From Pelomonas sp051857475 (GTDB taxonomy: Bacteria > Pseudomonadota > Gammaproteobacteria > Burkholderiales > Burkholderiaceae_C), in NCBI RefSeq assembly GCF_051857475.1, contig NZ_JBPZGZ010000001.1, positions 248,001 to 312,000 on the forward strand: a stretch of DNA of 64,000 nt, in the 5' to 3' direction. Shown in pieces: positions 25,235-35,979 of the stretch. The notes under the pieces were generated by a model. It was not told the DNA's origin. It did not search any database and saw only the letters and a program-made list of their open reading frames with translations. Position numbers and translations under genes: made by a program. The stretch's first letter is position 1, and each line of letters begins with the position of its first letter.

Positions 25235-25362
25235 CCGAAGCAGGCCCAGATCTGGTCGCTGAGCTGGACCATGACGGCCGGGTGGCGATAGGCCATCACC
25301 GTCAGCGCCAGCGCGGCGACGGCCAGCGTCGGCCAGAGCCAGCGGCCTGGCTTGTGCCTCAT
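25231..25362 (-). CDS. Small single-pass membrane protein (43 aa)
   Basis: Minus-strand frame from ATG 25362 to TGA 25231. It reads MRHKPGRWLWPTLAVAALAL, then TVMAYRHPAVMVQLSD and ends QIWACFG. One hydrophobic helix (about residues 8-23) follows a positive N-terminus, predicting an N-in orientation. It overlaps both neighbours by ATGA: its ATG with the MFS stop, and its stop with the methyltransferase ATG. This perfect fit is the main evidence that it is real. Function unknown; it may partner the transporter. Confidence 0.72.
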   Translation of the reverse strand: MRHKPGRWLWPTLAVAALALTVMAYRHPAVMVQLSDQIWACFG

Positions 25363-26582
25363 GCCGCCTGCGTCCTCACCGACCGGTCAATGGGCGCCTC
25401 GCGCACTGGCAGGTTGGCCAGCATGGCCATGACGCCCAGCGCGATGGCCAGCCACCAGACGACGTCGTAGCTGCCGGTGGCGTCGTAGAGCTTGCCGCCC
25501 AGCCAGACGCCCAGGAAGCTGCCGATCTGGTGGCTGAAGAAGACGAAGCCGCCCAGCATGGACAGGTGCTGGGCGCCGAAGATCTGCGCCACCACGGCAT
25601 TGGTAGGCGGCACGGTGGACAGCCACAGGAAGCCGATGACGGCCGCGAAGATGTAGACGCTGATCGGCGTCAGCGGCACGGCGATGAAGATGATGATGGC
25701 CACGGCACGCAGGCCGTAGATGGCCGACAGCAGATAGCGCTTGGGAAAGCGCTGGCCCAGCATGCCGACGGCATAGGTGCCGAAGATGTTGAACAGGCCG
25801 ATCAGCATCAGCGCACCGGTCGACACGCCGATGCCCAGGCCGTGGTCCTTCAGATAGCTGGGCAGGTGCACGCCGATGAAGACGACCTGGAAGCCGCAGA
25901 CGAAGTAGCCCAGCATCAGCAGCTGGAAGCTGCGGTAGCCGAAGGCCTCCTTCAGGGCCTGGCCGACGCTCTGGTGGGCGGCGCCCGTGGCGCTGGCCTG
26001 GCGCTCGCGGATGCCCAGGGCCAAGGGCACGATGAGCAGGGCGGCGCCCGCCAGCAGGTAGAGGGCGTTCTGCCAGCCGATATGGCTGATCAGCCAGGTC
26101 TCGACCGGGATCATGACGAACTGGCCGAAGGAGCCCGCGGCGGCCGCGACGCCGAAGGCCCAGGAGCGCTTCTCGGCCGACACGGTGCGGCCCAGCACGC
26201 CGTAGATGACGGCATAGGTCGATCCCGACTGGGCGATGCCGATCAGCACGCCGGCACCCAGCGTGAAGCTCAGGGGATGGCTGGTCACGGCCATCAGCGT
26301 CAGGCCCAGGGCATACATCAGCCCACCCATGACCAACACCTTCCAGGCGCCGAAGCGGTCGGCCAGCATGCCGGCGATGGGGCCGGCGGCGCCCCAGGCC
26401 AGGTTCTGCACGGCGAGGGCAAAGGAGAAGGTTTCGCGCGTCCAGCCGCGCTCCGTGATGATGGGCTGCAGCCAGAAGCCGAAGCCGTGGCGGATGCCCA
26501 TCGACAGCGTGACGATCATGGCGCCGCAGAGCAGCACCTGCTGGACGGACAGTCCCGTGGAGGCAGGGCGGGGGGTGTTCAT
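25359..26582 (-). CDS. MFS transporter
   Basis: A 407-residue inner-membrane protein with 12 predicted segments. The loop 2-3 motif is GMLADRFGAWKVLVMGG, and its counterpart in the second half is GMLGQRFPKRYLL. The short RHGFGFWLQPIITERGWTRE after helix 1 is typical of the oxalate/formate-like (OFA/MCT-type) carboxylate transporters, so a monocarboxylate substrate is plausible but not shown. It is the first gene of the MFS-43aa-methyltransferase cluster. Confidence 0.9.
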   Translation of the reverse strand: MNTPRPASTGLSVQQVLLCGAMIVTLSMGIRHGFGFWLQPIITERGWTRETFSFALAVQNLAWGAAGPIAGMLADRFGAWKVLVMGGLMYALGLTLMAVTSHPLSFTLGAGVLIGIAQSGSTYAVIYGVLGRTVSAEKRSWAFGVAAAAGSFGQFVMIPVETWLISHIGWQNALYLLAGAALLIVPLALGIRERQASATGAAHQSVGQALKEAFGYRSFQLLMLGYFVCGFQVVFIGVHLPSYLKDHGLGIGVSTGALMLIGLFNIFGTYAVGMLGQRFPKRYLLSAIYGLRAVAIIIFIAVPLTPISVYIFAAVIGFLWLSTVPPTNAVVAQIFGAQHLSMLGGFVFFSHQIGSFLGVWLGGKLYDATGSYDVVWWLAIALGVMAMLANLPVREAPIDRSVRTQAA

Positions 26583-26595
26583 GCGGCGACTGTAA

Positions 26596-27975
26596 TCAGC
26601 GCCGCTTGGCCTTGCTCGCCGGCTTGGCTTTGGCGCTGCCGGCCTTCTTCTTGGTGGCCGCCTTCTTGGGGGGATCGGCGGTGGACGCTTCCGCCTGGGA
26701 GCTGGACGCCGCCACGTCGGCCAGCCGGGTCAGCAGCCGGCCCTGCTTGACGCGCAGCATGGGCATGTCCAGGGTTGCCAGGTCCGTCAGCGGGTTGTCG
26801 CCCAGCAGCAGGAAGCTGGCTTCGCAGCCCGGCTCGAAACAGCCGATCTTGCGTTTGGGGAAGAGGACCCGCGGTGTGTCCTGCGAGGCCAGGCGCAGCA
26901 GGGTGGCCCGGTCCAGGCCGAGGTCGGCGAGGGCATGCAGCTCAGCGCGAGCCGTGCCGATGAAGACGTCGGAGCCCACCAGCAACTGCACGCCGGCAGC
27001 CTGCAGCCGCGCCAGGTTGGCGCGTTGCACCTCGCGCAGCGTGGTCAGTGATGCCGCGTCGAGCTTGAAAAGGGCGGTGGCGGCCGTCGTCGTGATGACG
27101 GCGGTGTGCTGGCGCGCCGCCAGGGCGGCCGCGGACTCGCTGATGGCAAAGACCTCGGGTGCCTCGTCCAGCGTGTTGGCATAGCCCGGCAGGTGGGCGA
27201 TGGCATCGACGCCGGCGGCCAGGGCGGCATCGAAATCGGCCGCCGTCTCGACATGGGCGACGACGCGCCGGCCCTCCGCATGGGCCAGGCGGGTCAGCTC
27301 GCTGGCCGTGTCGGGCCGCAGGCCGAGGCGGCCGAACATGGCCGGCTGCTGGTGCAGTTCGGGCCTGTCGCTGTGAGCCAGCACGATGCGCAGCCACGTG
27401 CCGCCGCGGGCCTTGATGGCCGGCCACTGGGTGCGGGCCTGCTCCGGGCTGTCGACCAGCACGATCTGCTGCTGGGCCGCGGCGGCCTCGGCGCTGGGCT
27501 CGGGCAGCACGGCGGCCAGCGGGTAGCCGTCGGGCGAGGTGATGCAGGCGGTGACGAAGCTGACGTCGGGGGCGGCGGGCGTGGCAGCCAGCGGCTTGAC
27601 CTCGGCGACGCCGGCCGGGTCGCCGCAGAGCATGGCGGCGTAGAACACGCCCTCGTCGACATACTGGTCGGCGTACTGGCCCCAGCCCCAGGCCGTCTGC
27701 AGGTTGTGGTTGTGGGCCTCGGCCAGCGGCGGGATCAGGGTCTGCTGGCCGCGCAGGTCCATCTTGCGGTTGACCTTGGCCGGCTTCCTGGCGACGAAGA
27801 CGCCGTTCTCGACATAGAGATTGCCCTTCTGGATCTGGCGGCCATCGAACCAGCGGGCGTTCTTCAGCTCCCAGGACAGCGGGGCGCTGGCCTGGTAGGG
27901 CTGTTGCGGAGTGGGTGATGTCTGGGCCTGTGAAAAACTACAGGTCAGAGCCAAGCAAGCAATCAGGAATCTCAA
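26596..27975 (-). CDS. Secreted amidohydrolase-family protein with a cationic Lys/Ala tail
   Basis: A 459-residue protein. The TTG at 27975 gives a signal peptide LRFLIACLALTCSFSQAQ (read with initiator Met). The metal-dependent hydrolase barrel shows KNARWFDGRQIQKGNLYVEN, DLRGQQTLIPPLAEAHNHN (H-x-H ligands), VVAHVETAADFDAAL, AIAHLPGYAN and LLVGSDVF (Asp ligand). The last ~30 residues are PPKKAATKKKAGSAKAKPAS and KAKRR, a histone-H1-like tail unusual for this family. Substrate unknown. The start is uncertain because no ribosome site is obvious. Confidence 0.85.
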   Translation of the reverse strand: MRFLIACLALTCSFSQAQTSPTPQQPYQASAPLSWELKNARWFDGRQIQKGNLYVENGVFVARKPAKVNRKMDLRGQQTLIPPLAEAHNHNLQTAWGWGQYADQYVDEGVFYAAMLCGDPAGVAEVKPLAATPAAPDVSFVTACITSPDGYPLAAVLPEPSAEAAAAQQQIVLVDSPEQARTQWPAIKARGGTWLRIVLAHSDRPELHQQPAMFGRLGLRPDTASELTRLAHAEGRRVVAHVETAADFDAALAAGVDAIAHLPGYANTLDEAPEVFAISESAAALAARQHTAVITTTAATALFKLDAASLTTLREVQRANLARLQAAGVQLLVGSDVFIGTARAELHALADLGLDRATLLRLASQDTPRVLFPKRKIGCFEPGCEASFLLLGDNPLTDLATLDMPMLRVKQGRLLTRLADVAASSSQAEASTADPPKKAATKKKAGSAKAKPASKAKRR

Positions 27976-28031
27976 GCGCTGGAACTCGGTCTTCGGGGGC
28001 GGCGAATCCTACTTCTTAGAATCCCGCCCCT

Positions 28032-30025
<1,994 letters not shown>

Positions 30026-30026
<1 letters not shown>

Positions 30027-31057
30027 TGCAGACGGTCTACAACGCCGGGCACGCGGCCCATGCGGCGACGCATGAGTTCTTCCGCGGCCGTCTGGTGCCG
30101 GCGTTCGAGATCCCGGCGCGCGCCGACTACATCCTGCAGACGGTGCAAAGCGCTGGCCTGGGTGAGGTGCTGGCGCCTGTCGACCATGGCCGCACGCCGC
30201 TGGAGCGCGTGCATTCGACCCGCTACCTGGACTTCATCCAGGGTGCCCACGCCGAGTGGCTGGCCACGGGTGGCGAGGGCGACGCCTTCCCGGCCGTCTG
30301 GCCGGTGCGCTCGCTGCGCAGCGACGTCGAGCCGGCGAGCTTCGCGGCCCGCATGGGCCTGTACTCCATGGACAGCGGCACACCGCTGACTGCCGGCAGC
30401 TGGGCCGCGGCCTATGCCGGCGCCCAGGCGTCGCTGACGGCCCTGGACCTGGTGCTGGCCGGCCAGCGCTCGGCCTATGTGCTGACCCGCCCGCCGGGCC
30501 ACCATGCCGGCGCCGACTTCTTTGGCGGCTATTGCTTCATCAACAACGCCGCCGTCGCCGCCCAGGCAGCGCGCGATGCGGGCCTGAAGCGGGTCGCCAT
30601 CCTGGACGTGGACTACCACCACGGCAACGGCACCCAGGCCATCTTCTACGACCGCGCCGACGTCTTCTACGCCAGCATCCATGGCGACCCGCGCACCGAG
30701 TTCCCTTTCTTCCTCGGCCATGCCGACGAAACCGGGGCGGGCGAGGGCGCGGGCTTCAATGCCAACTTCCCGCTGCCGGTCGGCGTGGCCAACGAGGACT
30801 GGTTTGCGGCGCTGGAGCAGGCGCTCGGCAAGCTGAAGGCCTACCAGCCTGAGCTGCTCATCGTGTCCCTGGGCGTGGACACCTATGGCGGCGACCCGAT
30901 CTCCCACTTCAAGCTGGACGGGCCCGAGTTCCGCCGCATGGGCGAGCGCCTGGCCGCGTTTGGCGCGCCGACGCTCTTCATCCAGGAGGGCGGCTATGCC
31001 ACCGAGGCCATCGGCCGCAATGTCGTCGCCGTGCTGCAAGGCTTCGAGCGCGCATGA
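30026..31057 (+). CDS. Histone-deacetylase-family (acetylpolyamine amidohydrolase-like) protein
   Basis: A 343-residue zinc deacetylase. The ATG overlaps the parE stop (TGATG). The family motifs are TRPPGHHAGADFFGGYCFIN (the H-H pair), VAILDVDYHHGNGTQ (zinc ligands D and H), SIHGDPRTEFPFFLG and VSLGVDTYGGDPI (third ligand). The SIHGDPRTEFPFFLG segment matches acetylpolyamine amidohydrolases, so acetylated polyamines or lysines are likely substrates. It is cytosolic, with no signal peptide. Confidence 0.93.
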
Positions 31058-31578
31058 GCCTGCGCCTGCGTCCCACCATGCTGTCCGATCTGGACTGGGT
31101 CGTCTCGCTGGAGCGCGACGGCGCCAACCTGCCTTTCATCACGCCCTGGGACCGCACCCAGCACGAGGGGGCCATCCGCTTCCCGGACTCTCGCCATTTC
31201 ATCCTCGAGGAAGGTGACCAGCTCGAACGCATCGGCTTTGTCATCCTGCAGGGCTGCCGCAATCCCAACGGCTCGGTCGAGCTGAAGCGCCTGGTGCTGC
31301 AGCCCAAGGGCCGTGGCCTGGGGCGCTCGGCTGTGCGCCAGTTGAAGGCCATGGCCTTCACGCAGATCAAGGCGCATCGCTTCTGGCTGGACGTGAAGGC
31401 CTTGAACACCCGCGCCCTCAAGCTTTATCAAAGCGAAGGCTTTGTCGAGGAGGGGCGTCTGCGCGAAAGTGTTCGCGTGACCATCGACGGGGCCGACGGC
31501 TATGACTCGCTGATCGTCATGTCGCTGCTGGACCGCGAATACCAGGCCCGCGTCGCCCTGGGCCAGGAGGCTGCATGA
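31054..31578 (+). CDS. GNAT family N-acetyltransferase (RimJ/RimL-like)
   Basis: A 174-residue acetyltransferase. VELKRLVLQPKGRGLGRSAV is the acetyl-CoA pyrophosphate loop (Q-x-x-G-x-G), and ALKLYQSEGFVEEGRLRESV is motif B of the GNAT fold. It begins at an ATG overlapping the deacetylase stop. A deacetylase next to an acetyltransferase could act on the same kind of substrate; that is inference. Its stop overlaps the next gene (ATGA). Confidence 0.9.
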   Translation: MSLRLRPTMLSDLDWVVSLERDGANLPFITPWDRTQHEGAIRFPDSRHFILEEGDQLERIGFVILQGCRNPNGSVELKRLVLQPKGRGLGRSAVRQLKAMAFTQIKAHRFWLDVKALNTRALKLYQSEGFVEEGRLRESVRVTIDGADGYDSLIVMSLLDREYQARVALGQEAA

Positions 31579-32228
31579 AGTCCACCTGGCTGCTGCTCGC
31601 CGCCTTCGCACTGCCGGCCCATGCCGATCTGTGGGGCTATGTCGACGCCGCCGGCATGGCCCATTTCGCGCCGCGCCAGCTCGATGCGCGCTACACGCCG
31701 GTGCTGGGCAGCGTCGGCATGCAGCGTGTGCCCGGCAAGACCGACGCGGGTCTCGCCCTGCTGAGCTGGCTGGAGATCGCGCCGGAGGTGAAGGCAGTGC
31801 AACCCTGGCTGCGCGAGGCTGCCGCCCAGCATGGCGTGGACGCTGATCTGCTGAAGGCCATCATCGCCGTCGAGTCCGGCTACCAGCGCAATGCCGTGTC
31901 GCCACGCGGTGCCACCGGTCTGATGCAGATCACACCCGAAACGGCCAGCCGCTACGCGACGCCGGCCGACGCGGCGCGCCTCATCGAGCCGCGCATCAAC
32001 ATCCACACCGGCGCCCGCATGCTGGCCGACCTGATGCGCCGTTTCGGCCGCATCGACGCGGCCCTGGCGGCCTGGAATGCCGGCGAGGGCGCTGTGCGCC
32101 GCGCCGGCAACCGTGTTCCCGATATCGACGAAACCCAGGCCCATGTACAGCTCGTCCTCGAGCTGTACTGGGCCCTGCTGCAGCAGAGCCAACCGGCCCG
32201 CGCGCAGCACTTGACCTTGCATCCATGA
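31575..32228 (+). CDS. Secreted lytic transglycosylase (SLT domain)
   Basis: A 217-residue periplasmic protein with signal MKSTWLLLAAFALPAHADL. A short DUF4124-like beta part (WGYVDAAGMAHFAPRQLDAR) is followed by the goose-type lysozyme/SLT domain. The catalytic Glu is E100 in IAVESGYQRNAVSPRGATGL, followed by MQITPETASRY, NIHTGARMLADL and ALAAWNAGEGAV. It cleaves the MurNAc-GlcNAc bond of peptidoglycan with formation of 1,6-anhydro ends. It sits between the GNAT gene and parC with ATGA overlaps on both sides. Confidence 0.93.
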   Translation: MKSTWLLLAAFALPAHADLWGYVDAAGMAHFAPRQLDARYTPVLGSVGMQRVPGKTDAGLALLSWLEIAPEVKAVQPWLREAAAQHGVDADLLKAIIAVESGYQRNAVSPRGATGLMQITPETASRYATPADAARLIEPRINIHTGARMLADLMRRFGRIDAALAAWNAGEGAVRRAGNRVPDIDETQAHVQLVLELYWALLQQSQPARAQHLTLHP

Positions 32229-34558
32229 GTTCCCAGACCACGATCGACTTCAACGGCCCCACCGACGGTGGTGGCGATGACAGCAACGCGCTGACACTGG
32301 CGGCCTACGCCCAGCAGGCCTATCTCGAGTACGCGCTCAGCGTCGTCAAGGGTCGCGCGCTGCCCTCCTATGCCGACGGCCAGAAGCCCGTGCAGCGCCG
32401 CATCCTCTATGCGATGAAGCAGCTGGGCCTGGGCTGGAGCGGCAATTCCGGCGCCAAGCCGGTCAAGGGCGCCAAGGTCGTCGGCGATGTGCTGGGTGAC
32501 TTCCACCCCCACGGCGACCAGTCTGTCTACGACGCCCTGGTGCGCATGGCCCAGGACTTTTCGCTGCGCTATCCCCTCATCGACGGCCATGGCAACTTCG
32601 GCAGCCGTGACGGCGACGGCGCGGCGGCGATGCGTTACACCGAAGCGCGCTTGGCCCCCATCGCCCGTCTGCTGCTGGACGAGATCGACGAGGACACGGT
32701 CGACTTCCGCGCCAACTACGACGGCCGCCTGCAGGAGCCCGTCGAGCTGCCGGCCCGCCTGCCTTTCGCGCTGCTCAACGGCGCCAGCGGCATCGCGGTC
32801 GGCCTGGCGACCGAAATCCCCAGCCACAACCTGCGTGAAGTGGCCGCCGCGGCCGTTGCGCTGCTGAAGGACGACAAGCTGTCCGACGACGCCCTGTTCG
32901 AGCTGGTGCCCGGCCCCGACTTCCCCGGTGGCGGCCAGCTCATCAGCGCGGCCGAGGACATCCGCTCGGCTTACACGACCGGCCGCGGCAGCCTCAAGTT
33001 GCGCGCGCGTTGGAAGATCGAGGACCTGGCCCGTGGCCAGTGGCAGCTCGTCGTCACCGAACTGCCCCACGGTACCAGTGCGCAGAAGGTGCTGGAAGAG
33101 ATCGAGGAGCTGTCCAACCCCAAGGTCAAGGCCGGCAAGAAGACGCTGACGGCCGAGCAGCTGCAGCTCAAGGCCAGCCTGCTGGCGGTGCTGGACGGCG
33201 TGCGCGACGAGTCCAGCAAGGACGCGGCGGTGCGCATCGTCTTCGAGCCCAAGAGCCGCACGGTCGAGCAGCAGGACCTCATCAATGCCCTGCTGGCCCA
33301 CACCAGCCTGGAAAGCAGCGCCTCGGTCAACCTGACCATGATCGGCGCCGATGGCCGGCCGACGCAGAAGAGCCTGCGTGAGATCCTGACCGAGTGGGTG
33401 GGCTTCCGCCAGACGACGGTGCGCCGCCGCACCGAGCACCGCCTGGCCCACGTCAACGACCGCATCCACGTGCTCGAAGGCCGGCAGCTGGTGCTGCTGA
33501 ACATCGAGGAAGTCATCCGCATCATCCGCGAGTCGGACGAGCCCAAGCCGGCGCTGATCGAACACTTCAAGCTCAGCGACCGCCAGGCCGAAGACATCCT
33601 CGAAATCCGCCTGCGCCAGCTGGCGCGGCTGGAGGCCATCAAGATCGAGCAGGAGCTGTCCAAGCTGCGCGAGGAGCGCGCCAAGCTGGAAGACATCCTC
33701 GGCTCGCCCGCCGCGCTGCGCCGCACGGTCATCAAGGAGATCGAGGCCGACACCAAGCAATACGGCGACGACCGCCGCACGCTGATCCAGGCCGAGAAGC
33801 GCGTCATCGCCGAGGTCAGAATAGTCGATGAACCCGTCACCGTCATCGTCAGCCAGAAGGGCTGGGTGAGGGCGCTGAAGGGCCACGAGGTGGATGTCGC
33901 CGCCCAGACCTTCAAGGCCGGCGACGCGCTGTGGGGGGCCTTCCGCTGCCGCAGCGTCGACCCGCTCATCGTCGTCGGCAGCAATGGCCGGGTCTATTCC
34001 GTGCCGGTGTCGACGCTGCCCGGCGGCCGTGGCGACGGCCAGCCCATCACGACCATGATCGAGCTGGAAACCGGCAGCCAGATCGCCCATTACGTCGCCG
34101 GCGCGCCGGCCCAGCGCCTGGTGTTCGCTGGATCGACGGGTTATGGCCTCATTGCCCAGATCGGCGACCTGGTCGGCCGCCAGAAGGCAGGCAAGACCTT
34201 CCTGGCGCTGGAAGAAGGCGAAGCGCCGTTGCTGGCCGTGGTGCCTAACGGCGTGGTCGCCCTCCAGCTGGGTGTGCTGAGCGCCGAAGGGCGGCTGCTG
34301 AGCTTCCCGCTGGACGAGCTCAAGCACCAGCCCAAGGGCGGCAAGGGCCTGACGCTGATGGACCTGGAGGCCAAGGACTGCGTCGCCTCCCTCGCATGCT
34401 TCACGACCCAGCTGCGTGTGCACGGCAGCGGCCGCGGTGGCAAGCCGCGTGAGGAACTGCTGAAGAACCAGTCCCTGGCGGCGCACGCCGGCAAACGCGC
34501 TCGCAAAGGCAAGGCCGTGGACGGTCTGCAGAAGGTCGCGCGGCTCACTTCCGAATGA
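32225..34558 (+). CDS. parC: DNA topoisomerase IV subunit A
   Basis: A 777-residue breakage-reunion subunit. It has LEYALSVVKGRALPSYADGQ, VLGDFHPHGDQSVYDALVRM (the quinolone-resistance region) and the active-site Tyr in AAMRYTEARLAPI. The length and the shortened C-terminal beta-pinwheel region mark ParC, not GyrA. In the quinolone region the Ser found at the GyrA-83 equivalent is Asp-Gln here (HGDQSVYDA); this is common in some ParC proteins. It is the last gene of the parE-parC run. Confidence 0.95.
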   Translation: MSSQTTIDFNGPTDGGGDDSNALTLAAYAQQAYLEYALSVVKGRALPSYADGQKPVQRRILYAMKQLGLGWSGNSGAKPVKGAKVVGDVLGDFHPHGDQSVYDALVRMAQDFSLRYPLIDGHGNFGSRDGDGAAAMRYTEARLAPIARLLLDEIDEDTVDFRANYDGRLQEPVELPARLPFALLNGASGIAVGLATEIPSHNLREVAAAAVALLKDDKLSDDALFELVPGPDFPGGGQLISAAEDIRSAYTTGRGSLKLRARWKIEDLARGQWQLVVTELPHGTSAQKVLEEIEELSNPKVKAGKKTLTAEQLQLKASLLAVLDGVRDESSKDAAVRIVFEPKSRTVEQQDLINALLAHTSLESSASVNLTMIGADGRPTQKSLREILTEWVGFRQTTVRRRTEHRLAHVNDRIHVLEGRQLVLLNIEEVIRIIRESDEPKPALIEHFKLSDRQAEDILEIRLRQLARLEAIKIEQELSKLREERAKLEDILGSPAALRRTVIKEIEADTKQYGDDRRTLIQAEKRVIAEVRIVDEPVTVIVSQKGWVRALKGHEVDVAAQTFKAGDALWGAFRCRSVDPLIVVGSNGRVYSVPVSTLPGGRGDGQPITTMIELETGSQIAHYVAGAPAQRLVFAGSTGYGLIAQIGDLVGRQKAGKTFLALEEGEAPLLAVVPNGVVALQLGVLSAEGRLLSFPLDELKHQPKGGKGLTLMDLEAKDCVASLACFTTQLRVHGSGRGGKPREELLKNQSLAAHAGKRARKGKAVDGLQKVARLTSE

Positions 34559-34761
34559 GGTGCGTCCGCTCGGAAATGGTGTCAGCCGGCCGTGACTTGG
34601 TGCACAACTGACAAAGCTGGGGCAGCGGTTAACAACTTGCTACAAGATCCCCCGGCCGCCTCCCTAGCCCGAGGGGTGTACCGACGCCTCAATACCTTTC
34701 GCTGCACTGCACAATGATTTCCGGCGGTTGTGCTTGACCGTCAGAAGTCAGGAGCTACGCA

Positions 34762-35250
34762 ATGAAATTGAAATCCTTGGTCGCCGCCTCCGCGGTGGCA
34801 CTAACAGCCCTAAGCAGCCACGCTGCTTCCACCGATTGGGGCTCGCACGACGCGTTTGAACTCGGTGGCAGCACCGTTTCCGGCGCTGTGTTCGACACCT
34901 ACGCCTTCTCGCTGGGCGTCAACAGCAAGTTGACCAGCAGCGTGATTGCCAATCCTGGCAGCTTCCTGGGTGCAGCCTACACGCTGTATTCCTCCGGTGC
35001 TGACCACGTGATCGGCGGCGGCGACGACTCGCTCGTCGGCGCATGGGGCTTCAACACGGTCAACACCGTGACGCTGGGTTCGGGCAACTATTACTACTCC
35101 GTGCTGGGCGGCGCTCCGAGCGCTTCCACGTACGCCATCAGCTCGGTGGCCACGGCCACGACGCCGGTGCCGGAACCCGAGACCTATGCCCTGCTGGGCG
35201 CCGGTCTGGGCGTCATCGGCTTCCTCGCTTCGCGCCGCCGTCGCGACTGA
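34762..35250 (+). CDS. PEP-CTERM sorted exoprotein
   Basis: A 162-residue protein with signal peptide (ending SSHAAS). The mature part has FELGGSTVSGAVFDTYAFSL, the FxDxF-like start of a small PEP-CTERM family, then beta-rich Gly/Ser/Thr sequence. The C-terminus is VPEPETYALLGAGLGVIGF followed by ASRRRRD: the Pro-Glu-Pro signal, a membrane helix and an Arg cluster recognised by exosortase (XrtA/EpsH). It is exported and probably cleaved and linked to exopolysaccharide at the surface. GGAG precedes the ATG by 8 bp. The 203 bp upstream hold no gene I can see. Confidence 0.92.
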   Translation: MKLKSLVAASAVALTALSSHAASTDWGSHDAFELGGSTVSGAVFDTYAFSLGVNSKLTSSVIANPGSFLGAAYTLYSSGADHVIGGGDDSLVGAWGFNTVNTVTLGSGNYYYSVLGGAPSASTYAISSVATATTPVPEPETYALLGAGLGVIGFLASRRRRD

Positions 35251-35268
35251 TAGCCCCCCAGAAAGACC

Positions 35269-35304
35269 AAAGCCCTGGCAGCCTCGCGGCTCCAGGGCTT
35301 TTTT
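35269..35304 (+). terminator. Rho-independent terminator of the PEP-CTERM gene
   Basis: AAGCCCTGG and CCAGGGCTT pair around a loop that itself holds AGCC/GGCT, followed by TTTTTT. It lies 19 bp after the stop. Confidence 0.88.
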
Positions 35305-35337
35305 CATGGGCGGCTCCGCGGCCGCCCCGGTCCGGCT

Positions 35338-35937
35338 TCAGGGCTTGGCGGCGGGTGCGCTGCCGATGTTGCCGCTCGAGGAAGCGCTCCACACGGCCCC
35401 AAAAGTTCTTGTTGGTCTCCAGCGCACGCCAGCCGTGGCCTTCGGTCGGATACACCACCCATTCCAGCCCGGTGTAGCCGGCGGCCTCCAGCGCCTTCTT
35501 CATGTCCGTGCCCTGTTGGGCCGCGACACGACGGTCCTGGGCGCCATAGGCCATCAGCAGCGGTTGCTTGATCTTGGCTGCCAACTTGACCGGTGCATTG
35601 GCGGCGAACATCTCCGCATCCTTCTCCGGATCGCCGACCAGCAGCTTGAGGTCGTACTCCCACACGCTCTCGATGTCGGTGCGGTTGCGGGAGAAGAGAT
35701 CCACCGGGTCGGTGACACCCACCCACTCGAAGCCACAACGGAACAGGTACGGATCCCGCACCAGGCCCATCAGCGTGGCATAGCCGCCGTAGCTGGCGCC
35801 GGCGATGCAGATGCGTTTGCCATCCGCCAAGCCGGCGGCCTGAAGAACGCCTCGATCGGCAGCTTGGGCGCCTGGGCGCTGGCAATGGCAGACGACAACA
35901 GGGCCAGCGTGGCGCCGGCCTGTGCAATGAATCTCAT
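35338..35937 (-). pseudogene. Decayed S9 family (prolyl oligopeptidase) peptidase: internal deletion and 3' frameshift
   Basis: ATG 35937 gives a signal peptide (MRFIAQAGATLALLSSAIAS, then AQAPKLPIEAFF), the usual beginning of secreted S9 peptidases. After about 32 codons the match jumps, in a different frame, to VLQAAGLADGKRICIAGASY, the catalytic-Ser region of the C-terminal hydrolase domain. The frame then keeps GASYGGYA (Ser), AYGAQDRRV (Asp) and TEGHGW (His). Near 35379-35384 the frame shifts again: removing one G restores ERNIGSAPAAKP and a stop at 35338. Roughly 400 residues (the propeller) are missing, judged against the usual ~650-residue family size. Not functional as a peptidase of this type. 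Confidence 0.85.
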
Positions 35938-35979
35938 GACTTCTCGCTGAAAAACCGGGGCGAAGCCTGATCGATATGG

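Noticed and set aside
31952..34486. An 844-codon open frame antisense to parC
   Set aside because: parC has clear topoisomerase motifs on the other strand; the antisense product has shadow composition (Leu/Gln/Asp/His-rich) and no domain.
34559..34761. Possible sigma-54 promoter before the PEP-CTERM gene (as in exosortase-linked regulons)
   Set aside because: I could not find a TGGCAC-N5-TTGC match; TGGTGCACAACTGA is too far from consensus.
35213..35830. An intact 205-residue alpha/beta hydrolase from the minus frame with GASYGGYA
   Set aside because: The frame has a full triad but begins inside a domain, has no ribosome site, and ends in read-through sequence over a terminator; the flanking signal peptide and out-of-frame natural C-terminus show a pseudogene.
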